Positions 17,630 through 25,501 of a stretch of 44,867 bases of DNA are shown here, in pieces; position 1 is the first letter of the stretch, and each line of letters starts with the position of its first letter. Origin of the DNA: Thermodesulfobacteriota bacterium. GTDB taxonomy: Bacteria; Desulfobacterota; Desulfobulbia; Desulfobulbales; JBFMBH01. The stretch lies in contig JBFMBH010000016.1 in NCBI GenBank assembly GCA_040755095.1, forward strand, positions 1 through 44,867, in the 5' to 3' direction. The notes beneath the pieces were generated by a model. It ran no database searches, was not told the origin of the DNA, and saw only the letters and a program-made list of their open reading frames with translations. A program made the position numbers and the translations under genes.

Positions 17630-17667
17630 GGGCGCCTCGTCTCCAAACGATCCGGGCCGGGCCAAGC

Positions 17668-17697
17668 GCGGCCGCACGGCCATTCCCGTGCGGCCGC
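17668..17697 (-). promoter_or_regulatory. Strong hairpin in the leader of the norQ-like gene
   Basis: A perfect 12-bp inverted repeat (GCGGCCGCACGG at 17668-17679 and its complement at 17686-17697) with a 6-base loop lies between the candidate promoter and the ATG at 17629. There is no T-run, so it is not a simple terminator. It could stabilise the mRNA or hinder initiation. Confidence 0.5.
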
Positions 17698-17730
17698 CCG
17701 CAATCACCGACCCATTCAGTGGGAATGATT

Positions 17731-17758
17731 ATTATAATCCGACACCAGTCGCGGGCAA
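17731..17758 (-). promoter_or_regulatory. Candidate promoter for the norQ-norD-like operon
   Basis: On the minus strand TTGCCC (17753-17758) is followed after 16 bases by a consensus TATAAT (17731-17736). The -35 element overlaps the edge of the 50-bp repeat at 17756-17805, so the island boundary touches this promoter. Confidence 0.45.
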
Positions 17759-17805
17759 GGCTGGCGGCCCGCGATTTTTGCTGACGTTGCCAACCGCTCT
17801 GAAAT
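17756..17805 (+). repeat. 50-bp direct repeat, left copy
   Basis: The 50 bases from CAAGGCTGGCGG to GCTCTGAAAT recur at 33429-33478 in the same orientation with two mismatches (C/A at 17768 and A/G at 17802). The two copies bound the BREX debris, the five-gene operon and the IS66 tail. They could be attachment-site-like duplications or copies of a dispersed element. To the right of this copy the plus strand reads FDEQGRLASLTGPGG, faintly like an Rhs/YD repeat. Confidence 0.85.
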
Positions 17806-17866
17806 TCGACGAGCAGGGGCGCCTGGCCAGCCTGACCGGCCCCGGCGGCGTGCGCCTCTGGCTCGA

Positions 17867-18086
17867 TCATGATGCCAGCGGCCTGGTGACCGCCATCCGC
17901 GCCTCGGTGGCCGCCTCCCGCTGCTCGATCACGGACAAGGAGGCGTCGATCACCCGGCAGCGGTCAGCAGCGAGAGCGAGAGCGATCTGCCGGTAACCTG
18001 CGGTCAGGGGCGTAGATGACCAGGGAACCGCGCTTCTGTGCCCGGCGGACGAAGACCTGGTCCTGGATGTACTCGCGGATAGTCAT
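17867..18086 (-). pseudogene. pglZ: N-terminal fragment of BREX phosphatase-like protein PglZ
   Basis: From ATG 18086 the frame reads MTIREYIQDQVFVRRAQKRG and SLVIYAPDRR. After a one-base frameshift near 17997 it continues YRQIALALAADRCRVIDASL and SVIEQREAATEA, then stops. This matches the opening of PglZ proteins, the alkaline-phosphatase-fold component of BREX phage defence. Only about 75 residues of a protein of several hundred remain. It lies downstream of the intact AlbA-like gene and the PglX tail on the same strand, which supports a former pglX-albA-pglZ operon. Three tandem near-palindromes lie upstream of it. Confidence 0.72.
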
Positions 18087-18206
18087 GGAGCAGAAGCCCT
18101 TCGGTGGGTTGTGTCGAGCCCGTTACCCGCGGCCGCGCACAAGGCTCGTTTGGCCAATGGCAGCCCGTAACAGGCCGATTGTCCGTGCGCAACCTGTGTC
18201 GCGCCC

Positions 18207-18268
18207 ATTTTATGCTCGCGCACATAAATTTTATGAGCGCGCTCTTAAATTACGTGCCTCGCTCATAA
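18207..18268. promoter_or_regulatory. Three tandem near-palindromic 20-21-bp units (operator-like array)
   Basis: Three head-to-tail units occupy 18207-18227, 18228-18248 and 18249-18268. The first two begin ATTTTATG and all end in TAA. Their centres are GC-rich alternating sequence (CTCGCGCA, AGCGCGCT, CCTCGCTC). Each unit is close to its own reverse complement. The array overlaps the stop codon of the AlbA-like gene and lies upstream of the pglZ fragment. Dyad units repeated every two helical turns usually mark a cooperative repressor or activator site. Confidence 0.6.
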
Positions 18269-19902
18269 ACGGCCGCCTTCCTCGTACCCGTTCGTCTTAG
18301 GCGCCCGGCCTCCACGAGTTGCTTGAGCAGCCGAGAGGCTTGGTGCTCTCCCAGCCGGCACAGATCCATCACGTCGCGCCGGCGGATGTTGCCGTGCTCG
18401 CGCACGTACCGCAGGACCATCTCTTCCTGCTGAATGGGCTCGAACCCGGCCTGCCGCACGTATTCGGCCTGCCGGCCGAGATTCCGGTAGACCTTGGCGC
18501 TCAGGGTGTAGGTACGGCCCCTCTTCACGCCATGGGCCTCGACCAGCCCGGCCTCCACGAGGCCTTCAAGTACTCCCCGGGCCAACGTCGAATCCTTCTG
18601 GATCGCCTTCGCCACCTGGCCCACGTCAACCCTCCGCCCCTCCCGGAGATCCGCCAGGGCGATCAGCGCGTCGAGGGCCAACGGTACGCGCCTCCGGTCT
18701 TCGTACTCCAAGATCATCCGGAGGAAGGGCACGTCGGCCTCAGCCTGGCTGAAGCGCACCACGACGCCGTTCGCATCGGACCGGCCGTAGTCGGGCGGCG
18801 GGCGGCCATAGCGCAGGAGCCCCTTGAAGATCAGATCGACCCCACGCCCCGTCCGCTCAGCAAGCCCGATGCGCTTCAAGGCGTCCGCCAGGGCCGGGTT
18901 CCTCGGCCGCGGCTCGACTGTGAGAAGGTTCTCCAGGGTCACGCCCTCCACGAACCCGCCCGGGTTGCTGACGGTGAGCCCATCGTCGTTCCAGCGCACG
19001 TGGACGGCGCCGAGCCGGGTGTAGTCCCGGTGGCACACGGCGTTGATGAACGTCTCGCGGAACGCCCTCCGGTCGAAGGTGGGGATCGGCACACGGAAAA
19101 GCCCAACCTGAATCTCCTCCTCTGTAACCCGGGTGGAGAATTGCTCTTCGATACGCTCGAAGACCCGCAGGAGGGGCCAGCGGTGGAAGTCGTTAACCCG
19201 GACCTCGGTGCCCTCCAGCACCTGGAACGCCACCTCGTGGGTGGGCAGGTGTGCGCGCAAGGACGGCTCCAGACCCAGGAGCAGCAGGCCTGTCACCGTG
19301 GGAACCCGGCGGCCCTCCTCGGTACGGACGAGCCCCAGGGCGCCGTCCAGTTCCCGGTCGCCGAGGCCCAAGAGCGCTCGATCGCCGCCGAAGCGCTCGA
19401 CCATCTGCCGCAGCCGTTGCCGCTCCAAGGGGTCCAGGTCCTGCTCCGATGCCCCGGCCACGGGCAGGGCCGAGTAGTCCAGGAGCCCGAGGTCGGACTG
19501 GCGCGAGGCGAACTCATGGGGAAGGAAGGGTACGCACTCGGGACTGCCGTCGGCCTTGAGCCTGCGGCGCTGGAGGAGGCCGTCCGCTGTGGCGACGAGC
19601 CGGTGCGACTTGGGGACCTCGATGCGCGCCACCAGGGTGCCAGCTTCCTCCACGGCGGTCACCCGTACCGACACCGGCGGCACGGTGCGATTGGCGATCA
19701 GGGCGGCCAGCCCCGTGAGGTTCAGGTGTTCGGCGTGGAGGCCGGTGATCTGCCCGTCTTTCTCGACGCCGAGGTACAGTTCGCCACCGTCGGTGTTGGC
19801 GAGACAGACCACGGCGGCGGCGAGGTCGGCGTCGCGCAGCCGCTTCGCGTCGCTCTTGAGCTCCACGGTCATCGACTCGTGCTCGGGAATCGTGCGCCTC
19901 AT
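18250..19902 (-). CDS. AlbA_2/Schlafen-type ATP-binding regulator (BREX-associated)
   Basis: The intact 550-residue protein has an N-terminal AlbA_2 (Schlafen-like) domain: VELKSDAKRLRDADLAAAVV, then LANTDGGELYLGVEKDG. A GHKL-type ATPase segment follows (FINAVCHRDYT, VSNPGGF, LKRIGLAERTGRGVDLI). The C-terminal half holds winged-helix repeats, for example EHGNIRRRDVMDLCRLGEHQ. Such proteins, often named RecG-like or transcriptional regulators, accompany BREX operons; their exact role is unsettled. The ATG overlaps the stop of the PglX remnant (ATGA). It appears to be the only complete gene left of this BREX locus, and its stop codon lies inside an operator-like array. Confidence 0.85.
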   Translation of the reverse strand: MRRTIPEHESMTVELKSDAKRLRDADLAAAVVCLANTDGGELYLGVEKDGQITGLHAEHLNLTGLAALIANRTVPPVSVRVTAVEEAGTLVARIEVPKSHRLVATADGLLQRRRLKADGSPECVPFLPHEFASRQSDLGLLDYSALPVAGASEQDLDPLERQRLRQMVERFGGDRALLGLGDRELDGALGLVRTEEGRRVPTVTGLLLLGLEPSLRAHLPTHEVAFQVLEGTEVRVNDFHRWPLLRVFERIEEQFSTRVTEEEIQVGLFRVPIPTFDRRAFRETFINAVCHRDYTRLGAVHVRWNDDGLTVSNPGGFVEGVTLENLLTVEPRPRNPALADALKRIGLAERTGRGVDLIFKGLLRYGRPPPDYGRSDANGVVVRFSQAEADVPFLRMILEYEDRRRVPLALDALIALADLREGRRVDVGQVAKAIQKDSTLARGVLEGLVEAGLVEAHGVKRGRTYTLSAKVYRNLGRQAEYVRQAGFEPIQQEEMVLRYVREHGNIRRRDVMDLCRLGEHQASRLLKQLVEAGRLRRTGTRKAAVYERGT

Positions 19903-20770
19903 GAGAGTTCGCTCTCGCCCAACAATGTCGACTTCTTCCGCCCCCGCTTCCCCTTCGGCTTCGGCGGCGCGACCTGGCAGAGGTGCTCCAGGCCGTGGGC
20001 GATGGCGATGGAGCGGTCCTTCTTGCAGGCGTCCTCTACCGCTTGAGCCAGATGATGTAGGCCAGGTGGGCCCAGTCGTGGTCGCCCTTGGCCAGCTTCT
20101 CCCAGCAGGCCTTCAGGTCCTTCTGCCACTTGGGCAGGCGGAAGAGCTTCCACAAGGGGCTCGCGGTGATGAGCACGCCGTCGTTCAGGTTCGGCTTCCA
20201 GGGGAGCTTGATGACGCGCTCGATCTCGGCCCGGAGGTCCTCCATCTCCTTCTCCAGGTCCAGCAACTCCTCCAGCCGGGCACGGGGGCCCGTGCCCTCG
20301 CGCAGGCCGGCGATCTCGGCCCGCACGACCTTGAGCTTCGGGGCCACGAAGTCGGCCAGGGCGGTGTGCAGGGTCTGGTCGGTGAGGCGGTGGTAGTAGA
20401 GCCAGAGGGTGTAGGAGCCCTTGGCTGTGGAGAGGGGCCAGTAGATCGGGGCCTGGCGGCGGCTCTTGGAGTAGCGCTTCAGATGGTCGGCGAAGAAGCC
20501 GGAGGGGCGCCGGAACCACTCGCGCAGGGTCTTCACGTCCAGCAGGTCACAAGCCTCGTGCTCAATCCCGTCGGCGCGGTCTTTCCAAACCACCTCAAGG
20601 ACCTCGCGTACACGGGCGACGATGTCCTCAGGGTGGTGCTCGTCGTCCGCGAGCATACCGTCCCAGGCCACATCGAGCGGGTAACTACCTTCGGCCCGCA
20701 GCCGGCGCCCGCTCTCCGGTGAGAGCGGCAGGCCGTCTTCTCCTTGAAGCATCGCAGGCGGACAGATCGG
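19899..20770 (-). pseudogene. pglX: C-terminal remnant of BREX methyltransferase PglX (BrxX)
   Basis: Homology begins near 20760 (LPLSPESGRR, DIVARVREVLEVVW) and runs through REWFRRPSGFFADHLKRYSK, APIYWPLSTAKGSYTLW, YYHRLTDQTL and DHDWAHLAYIIW, all characteristic of the PglX C-terminus. One base is missing near 20040, so the long frame stops at 20036. The true end (DACKKDRSIAIAHGLEHLCQ, then a Lys-rich tail) is in the next frame and stops at 19899. PglX methylates host DNA for BREX self-recognition, but the catalytic N-terminal two thirds are gone. The broken end abuts the stop of the five-gene operon at 20823. Confidence 0.87.
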
Positions 20771-20822
20771 TGTTCTTGCCGGCATTAGCGGCCGAGATCC
20801 GCCACCAGAAGAAGCCGGGCTG

Positions 20823-23774
20823 TCAGTCAGCGTCCTCGTCATCTGTTCCAATAGAGTACTCCGTCAAGATGTTGAGGAAATCAGTCTTCCCGGCATAGTC
20901 CAAGTAACCAATGGTGCCCGTGATGATCTCTTTGGCCTTGATGTATCGATTCTGCGGCATCGCCTTTTCCATTTTCTTGAGGTAGCCTTTCAACTTGTCT
21001 CGGATTTCGGAAGTTTCCTCGCTGCTGGCAGGAAGAAAGTTGCCATCGCATTTCCGGTAGCGCAAGAGATACAGCATCAGTTTGATGCCAGAAAAAAATT
21101 TATTCTTGAATTGTCCTTCTGCTGCATAACCATCAATCACCATCAAGACTGCTCCAAGCAGTATATTGATAGTTTTTTCGTTCAAGGCATCATGTCCGTT
21201 TCGTCGAAGGCTCATGATGTTGTTGCACGCTCGGACGCTTGGGTAAGAGAATTTATTGTCATCATGGATTTTTTTTGTGATACATTGCAAGATGCGACCA
21301 AGGTCCTTTGTCTCGGCAAGAGATCTACTCCCAGCTTCAATCGTTCGCGCACCACACCCAGGAATACAGAGATCTTGCCTGATTCGCTTGGTTACATGCT
21401 GCGGTGTAGCCCCGTAAAACCACGTGGCTCTGGTCAGTAACGAGCGGACTTGCTCGTCATCCCAGCCATCCAATTTCGTCGTATGTCTTTGCAGAGCCTC
21501 AATGAACCTGGCGACCAGACGTTCTCCCTCCTGGAAACCGGCCAATCCGTCCTGGCTCAGCACAGGGAGAAGAATTCGTTTCCAGGATTTCCGCGTTTTG
21601 ATGAAGCGATACATCTCATCAAGCCGTGTGTCGAAATCGGACGACCGAGGTGTTGTACCCTCAAATACATTCACCAAGTCGGGAATGCGGGCTTTCCTCC
21701 AAGGAGCAGGATCTGGGTGAGGTGTCAGCTCTTCCAAAGGTGGCCAGCCTCGGGCATCCGACACCAGTTCCTCGGTCGGGCAGGGGCGCATGGTCCGGTA
21801 ATCCACATAAACTCGGCGGCCATACAGGAACGATGGGTCCTGGGGGGTCACCTCCATCTGCGCCATGCCGCTTGCCGGACGGATGCGCACATGAAGGTCA
21901 ACGGGCATCCTCTCTGGTGGTGGCAGGGGAAAAGGGAAGGTGAGCCTTCGAAACGGAGTGTCCGCTTGTTTTTCTGCCTCCCTTTTATTTACCGTCTCTG
22001 GCCCCAGTGCACGCTGCTTCTCCTCTGGACCATCCGCTTTTGCGTGCCAGAGTTCCGCATAGATATCAGCATAACGAAGGGCAGCCGTGGAATTTTCAAT
22101 GTTGCGGAGATTCGTCTGGATTTTCTGCAAAGCTTCTTCTCGATTCGCAGCAGTCCTGACGAGATGACGTACCAGGCTTGCCTTGGCAATGGAAAGTCCG
22201 TCAGCAGAACTGCCTACTTCACGATCAAGACGATCAAGGCCTCCACTGGGCTTTAGCAATTCATCATGTCCGCCACCACGGGAGATGACAATATCAAGTT
22301 CATGAGAATGCTGCTCGATTTCAAACCGTCGACAGATATCGTTCTTATACTCCTGCCCCCCATCGGTGTCCTGGGCATCAACCAAAGGCGAAGTTGTATA
22401 GCGCCCGTCCTTCTTCGCCAACAGAAAATACTGCGGCAAGGTGTCGAGATAGGTCGGCTCGCCTTGTTGCAGTCGGTACAAGAAAAGCGCCGCACCCTGG
22501 GCAATGGCCTCACTGCCGGGATTCATCCAGAGGCGGTTCGCCTCACGGTTGTCCCACGGCCCACGCGTGTCCAGGCCCCGGGCTTCCAGTTCCGCAAAAC
22601 AATTCCGTAGCCAAACGGGTGGTTCGGCTGGAGCAAAGGGGCCGCAGACAGCCATTCCCACCAGCTGACCACCCTTTTGACTCTTGATGGTTTCCCGCAC
22701 AAGATTTGCCAGCCGGTCCGTCCATGCCGCGGGAGAGGGCACACTTCCTCGTAGGGAGCAAGAGGCTTTCAACGTTTCCTGTACTTGCCGTGATGGGCCA
22801 CAAACTGCCCTATCAAATCGAGCTGCGAGATCCTCCCTGGCCGGATTCCAGAAAGCATAGCCATGATCGAATCCCCAGGTCTGCGGCAAATCCGGCTGGC
22901 TCCAATGCCTTCCTGCCAGCACCTGCCATGCCTCTGGAAAGAATGAGAAGGCCCGCCAGAAAGCATCCCCGGCGCCCCCCTGAAGTTCGGGCAGCCCTGC
23001 CAGTGCCCGGCCCACCCAATCGTAGCCGGCAAGCGATGAAATCTCCCGGGGCCGCTCGCGGCGCGGCACGATGAAATCAACCCCTTGCTGGTTTTGGCAA
23101 ACCCGCAGCTTGAATGGCACACATTCAATGGCGTCCGGCCCGAGATAGAGGACAAGCAGAAAATCGTCTGGACGGCCCGTCATCGTCCGCCGACCTTCAA
23201 CCGTTCGAACCTTCATGTCGCCCCCAGCCTCTTCCAGCCAGGCGAGAGCGGCGGCCACGGGGCGCCACAGAAGTCGAACCTCAGTTCGGTCGCGGCGTTC
23301 AAATTCCCGTCTGAGCTCATCCAACAGGTTTTTCTGGCCGTACTCGTCAAGATCGTCAGGGATGGCCACTGCAACCTTCACATCGACAGGGTTTCCTTCC
23401 TCCAGAACGAGTAGATCCGCGATATGCGCCGCCAGGATTCTGGCAAGCGGGAAGGAAACCCCGCCGCCCACCTCCCAACGGGCCTGGCTGTCCCGCGCCT
23501 CGGTCAGGGCCCGCCATACACAACAGACAGGCGCCCGGCGCAGGTGTTCTCCAGCCTTGACGGAGGCCTCGGGTGGCCAAGGCAGGCCAGCATGCACTCG
23601 GGCTTTTCTGGCCTCTAATCCGGTCAGGATCGGCCCGTTCGGGTGCCCCGGAAGAACCACACACGCAGGCAGGAAATCGGCCGACTTGGCAATCGGGCCC
23701 GCGCACACAACGCTCATGTCGTCCAGCCCGAAGGCCGCACACCCCAGTATCAGGGGGTTCTTGCCATTGGTCAT
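20823..23774 (-). CDS. Hsp70/actin-fold (ASKHA) ATPase with long novel C-terminal region
   Basis: This 983-residue protein is the last gene of the five-gene operon. The N-terminal about 450 residues resemble a diverged Hsp70 ATPase domain. There is an initial strand NPLILGCAAFGLDD. VAVAIPDDLDEYGQ (about 135-146) parallels the Hsp70 VPAYF segment, and LLWRPVAAALAWL (about 168-180) parallels the NEPTAAALAY segment. LLVLYLGPDAIE (206-217) replaces the phosphate-2 DLGGGT loop, and GSEAIAQGAALFL parallels the final AVAxGAA helix. The canonical DLGGG glycines are reduced to LGP, so ATP binding may be altered. The C-terminal half has no fold I recognise. The ATG overlaps the upstream gene's stop (ATGA). 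The frame is open to 23837, but the coupled ATG is preferred. Its G+C content looks lower than that of flanking housekeeping genes. Confidence 0.75.
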   Translation of the reverse strand: MTNGKNPLILGCAAFGLDDMSVVCAGPIAKSADFLPACVVLPGHPNGPILTGLEARKARVHAGLPWPPEASVKAGEHLRRAPVCCVWRALTEARDSQARWEVGGGVSFPLARILAAHIADLLVLEEGNPVDVKVAVAIPDDLDEYGQKNLLDELRREFERRDRTEVRLLWRPVAAALAWLEEAGGDMKVRTVEGRRTMTGRPDDFLLVLYLGPDAIECVPFKLRVCQNQQGVDFIVPRRERPREISSLAGYDWVGRALAGLPELQGGAGDAFWRAFSFFPEAWQVLAGRHWSQPDLPQTWGFDHGYAFWNPAREDLAARFDRAVCGPSRQVQETLKASCSLRGSVPSPAAWTDRLANLVRETIKSQKGGQLVGMAVCGPFAPAEPPVWLRNCFAELEARGLDTRGPWDNREANRLWMNPGSEAIAQGAALFLYRLQQGEPTYLDTLPQYFLLAKKDGRYTTSPLVDAQDTDGGQEYKNDICRRFEIEQHSHELDIVISRGGGHDELLKPSGGLDRLDREVGSSADGLSIAKASLVRHLVRTAANREEALQKIQTNLRNIENSTAALRYADIYAELWHAKADGPEEKQRALGPETVNKREAEKQADTPFRRLTFPFPLPPPERMPVDLHVRIRPASGMAQMEVTPQDPSFLYGRRVYVDYRTMRPCPTEELVSDARGWPPLEELTPHPDPAPWRKARIPDLVNVFEGTTPRSSDFDTRLDEMYRFIKTRKSWKRILLPVLSQDGLAGFQEGERLVARFIEALQRHTTKLDGWDDEQVRSLLTRATWFYGATPQHVTKRIRQDLCIPGCGARTIEAGSRSLAETKDLGRILQCITKKIHDDNKFSYPSVRACNNIMSLRRNGHDALNEKTINILLGAVLMVIDGYAAEGQFKNKFFSGIKLMLYLLRYRKCDGNFLPASSEETSEIRDKLKGYLKKMEKAMPQNRYIKAKEIITGTIGYLDYAGKTDFLNILTEYSIGTDDEDAD

Positions 23775-25501
23775 GCGAGCATCTTCTCCAACATGTAATG
23801 CAGAGAAAGCATAATGGTCTCGGTGCCATCCATCCATCCCGCTGGCATCATTGGGACAGTGATCAGGCGTAGCTTCTCACGATTGACCTCGCTGGATGCT
23901 TTCGGCTCGAAATGGCTGCACAGGACAAGCCCCCGAAGCATTGGCGGCTGCTCAAGCCTGGCCATGTCCAGGAGGGTCTGGTGGCCATCCAATGCCTTGG
24001 CGGCGGAGGCAGCAATTTTTTCCCAGGAAGGAATCTTTGTCGAAGCGGCTGTGTGGACAGCCCAGACAATCAACACACGGGGTGGAACCTTCTGTTCCAC
24101 AGGCCGGAGAACAAGATAGAGTTGACCGCCGGTAAAGCCGAGATGACGTGCGACGGGGTGGTCTTTCGCATTCTCCGGATGAACGATCTCCAATACGGCT
24201 CGTCGGGGCGGCCCTTCTCCCCTGTTGCGCCGTTCAATCAGCAGGGGGCCTGTTTCGCAGCCGGCCGCGGCCCGGCTGCCCAGGATCTGTTCGCCCCGTA
24301 CCTGGAGCGCCCCTTCGTACAATGTGGAGAGCCGCAGGGAGTTACTGCCATCAAGCTCCTCCATGTGGAGAATAATGGCGACGCTGACCAGCAGGCGGGC
24401 AATATCCGCCCAGGTTCTGGACTGCCAGTCCCAGAATCGGTCCTTTTCCCTCTCCTGCCGCAGGAGCCGCTGATACCATCGCCAGACTTGCCGATAGCGC
24501 ATGTCATGGAGCAGCACATAATTGGGCGGCGTAGACGGATGTGGGGCGTCCACCTCCTCCAAATGAGGCGCCATGGCGAGCTGGGTGCAGAGAGAGGAGA
24601 GAGACCGTACTCTCCCGGTACGTTCTGAATTCTCGAAGGCGGGATTCTCGGACCGGGCATTGGCGATATACCTCTTGGCCTCTGCCGTGCAGCGATGGAG
24701 GAAATCCTTGAGGATGCGGTTTTCGTGCAAGTTGTAGGTTTCTTGCCGAGCTACCGCGAGCAGTCGCTGCCTCGACCCCGCCTTTTCGGCCAAGGTCCGT
24801 CCTTGCTGACGGATGTACCAGTGGAGGCAGGCACTGTCGGTCTCCTCCACCCTACCGGCGGGCAAGAGCCGCCGTTCCCGGAGCAGGACACGACGAGCGG
24901 CCCGCACGGTTTCAGGGAGTGGCCGGTGCATGGTTTCGGCAATGTCCACAATGATGGCCCGGGATGGCTCTTGCGTCGCCTCTGCCAATTCCTTCAGGTA
25001 GGCCTTGACCCTTGTCCATTCCAACAACTCGTTTGATCGACTCATGGCATGAGCCTTATCCAGCAGCTCGTCGAACCGGCTGGACCAGGCAAGCACCGTT
25101 CGATACAAGTCGGAATCCCGGCTGGCACCTTGTTCATCGCACCTCTCCCACCTGGGTTTTACACCTTTGGGCGAGAGAAGGACTCGTTGACGGACGTTAT
25201 CGCCATTGATGGTGCTGTGAATGGCAAGGCCGGCATTGTTTGAAACGTCGGCATCGGCCCCATGCGGGCTTTCGAAAAGGCGGCAACGTTCCGGAGAGGA
25301 CGGAGGCAGAAAGGATGGTCCCAACGGGTGAAACCGCTCGTGCCGGGCGGGCAGGAAGATTTGAGCGCTCTCAGCCAGCGAGATGATTGGACTGCCATAG
25401 TACGGGAACGTGACCTCGCCGTCGGAGAGGTTCCTGGTTTCCTCGCCCGTGGCGCAAGACCAGGGCCAGAAATGAACACGGGCCGGAATCCGAACGGTCA
25501 T
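23771..25501 (-). CDS. DUF2357/McrC-like nuclease-family protein
   Basis: A 576-residue protein placed directly after the McrB-like ATPase, the position of McrC in McrBC loci. The central segment RQETYNLHENRILKDFLHRC (about 252-271) matches the conserved helix of DUF2357 proteins, which carry a PD-(D/E)XK nuclease fold. The C-terminal part contains alternating strands (RRAVLEIVHPENAK, GGQLYLVLRP, PPRVLIVWAVHT), but I do not find the usual D-x-K (DAK) catalytic strand. The nuclease may be inactive, highly diverged, or replaced by the VSR-like nuclease of the operon's helicase. Both ends overlap neighbours by ATGA. Family assignment is fairly sure; activity is not. Confidence 0.7.
   Translation of the reverse strand: MTVRIPARVHFWPWSCATGEETRNLSDGEVTFPYYGSPIISLAESAQIFLPARHERFHPLGPSFLPPSSPERCRLFESPHGADADVSNNAGLAIHSTINGDNVRQRVLLSPKGVKPRWERCDEQGASRDSDLYRTVLAWSSRFDELLDKAHAMSRSNELLEWTRVKAYLKELAEATQEPSRAIIVDIAETMHRPLPETVRAARRVLLRERRLLPAGRVEETDSACLHWYIRQQGRTLAEKAGSRQRLLAVARQETYNLHENRILKDFLHRCTAEAKRYIANARSENPAFENSERTGRVRSLSSLCTQLAMAPHLEEVDAPHPSTPPNYVLLHDMRYRQVWRWYQRLLRQEREKDRFWDWQSRTWADIARLLVSVAIILHMEELDGSNSLRLSTLYEGALQVRGEQILGSRAAAGCETGPLLIERRNRGEGPPRRAVLEIVHPENAKDHPVARHLGFTGGQLYLVLRPVEQKVPPRVLIVWAVHTAASTKIPSWEKIAASAAKALDGHQTLLDMARLEQPPMLRGLVLCSHFEPKASSEVNREKLRLITVPMMPAGWMDGTETIMLSLHYMLEKMLA

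Noticed and set aside
14336-17728. 1130-codon open frame on the plus strand
   Set aside because: It is antisense to the well-supported NorQ/NorD-like genes and encodes Gly/His/Gln-rich low-complexity sequence typical of the opposite strand of G+C-rich genes.
17604-17996. Plus-strand frame resembling an Rhs/YD repeat (FDEQGRLASLTGPGG)
   Set aside because: Only about 30 residues look YD-like, and the frame crosses the repeat and antisense pglZ sequence. Too short to call a gene.
18207-18268. CRISPR array
   Set aside because: The units are contiguous palindromes with no spacers, and no cas genes are present. No other array-like repeats were seen in the window.
17867-20770. A functional BREX system
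   Set aside because: pglZ and pglX are both truncated and frameshifted, and brxA, brxB, brxC and brxL are not seen.
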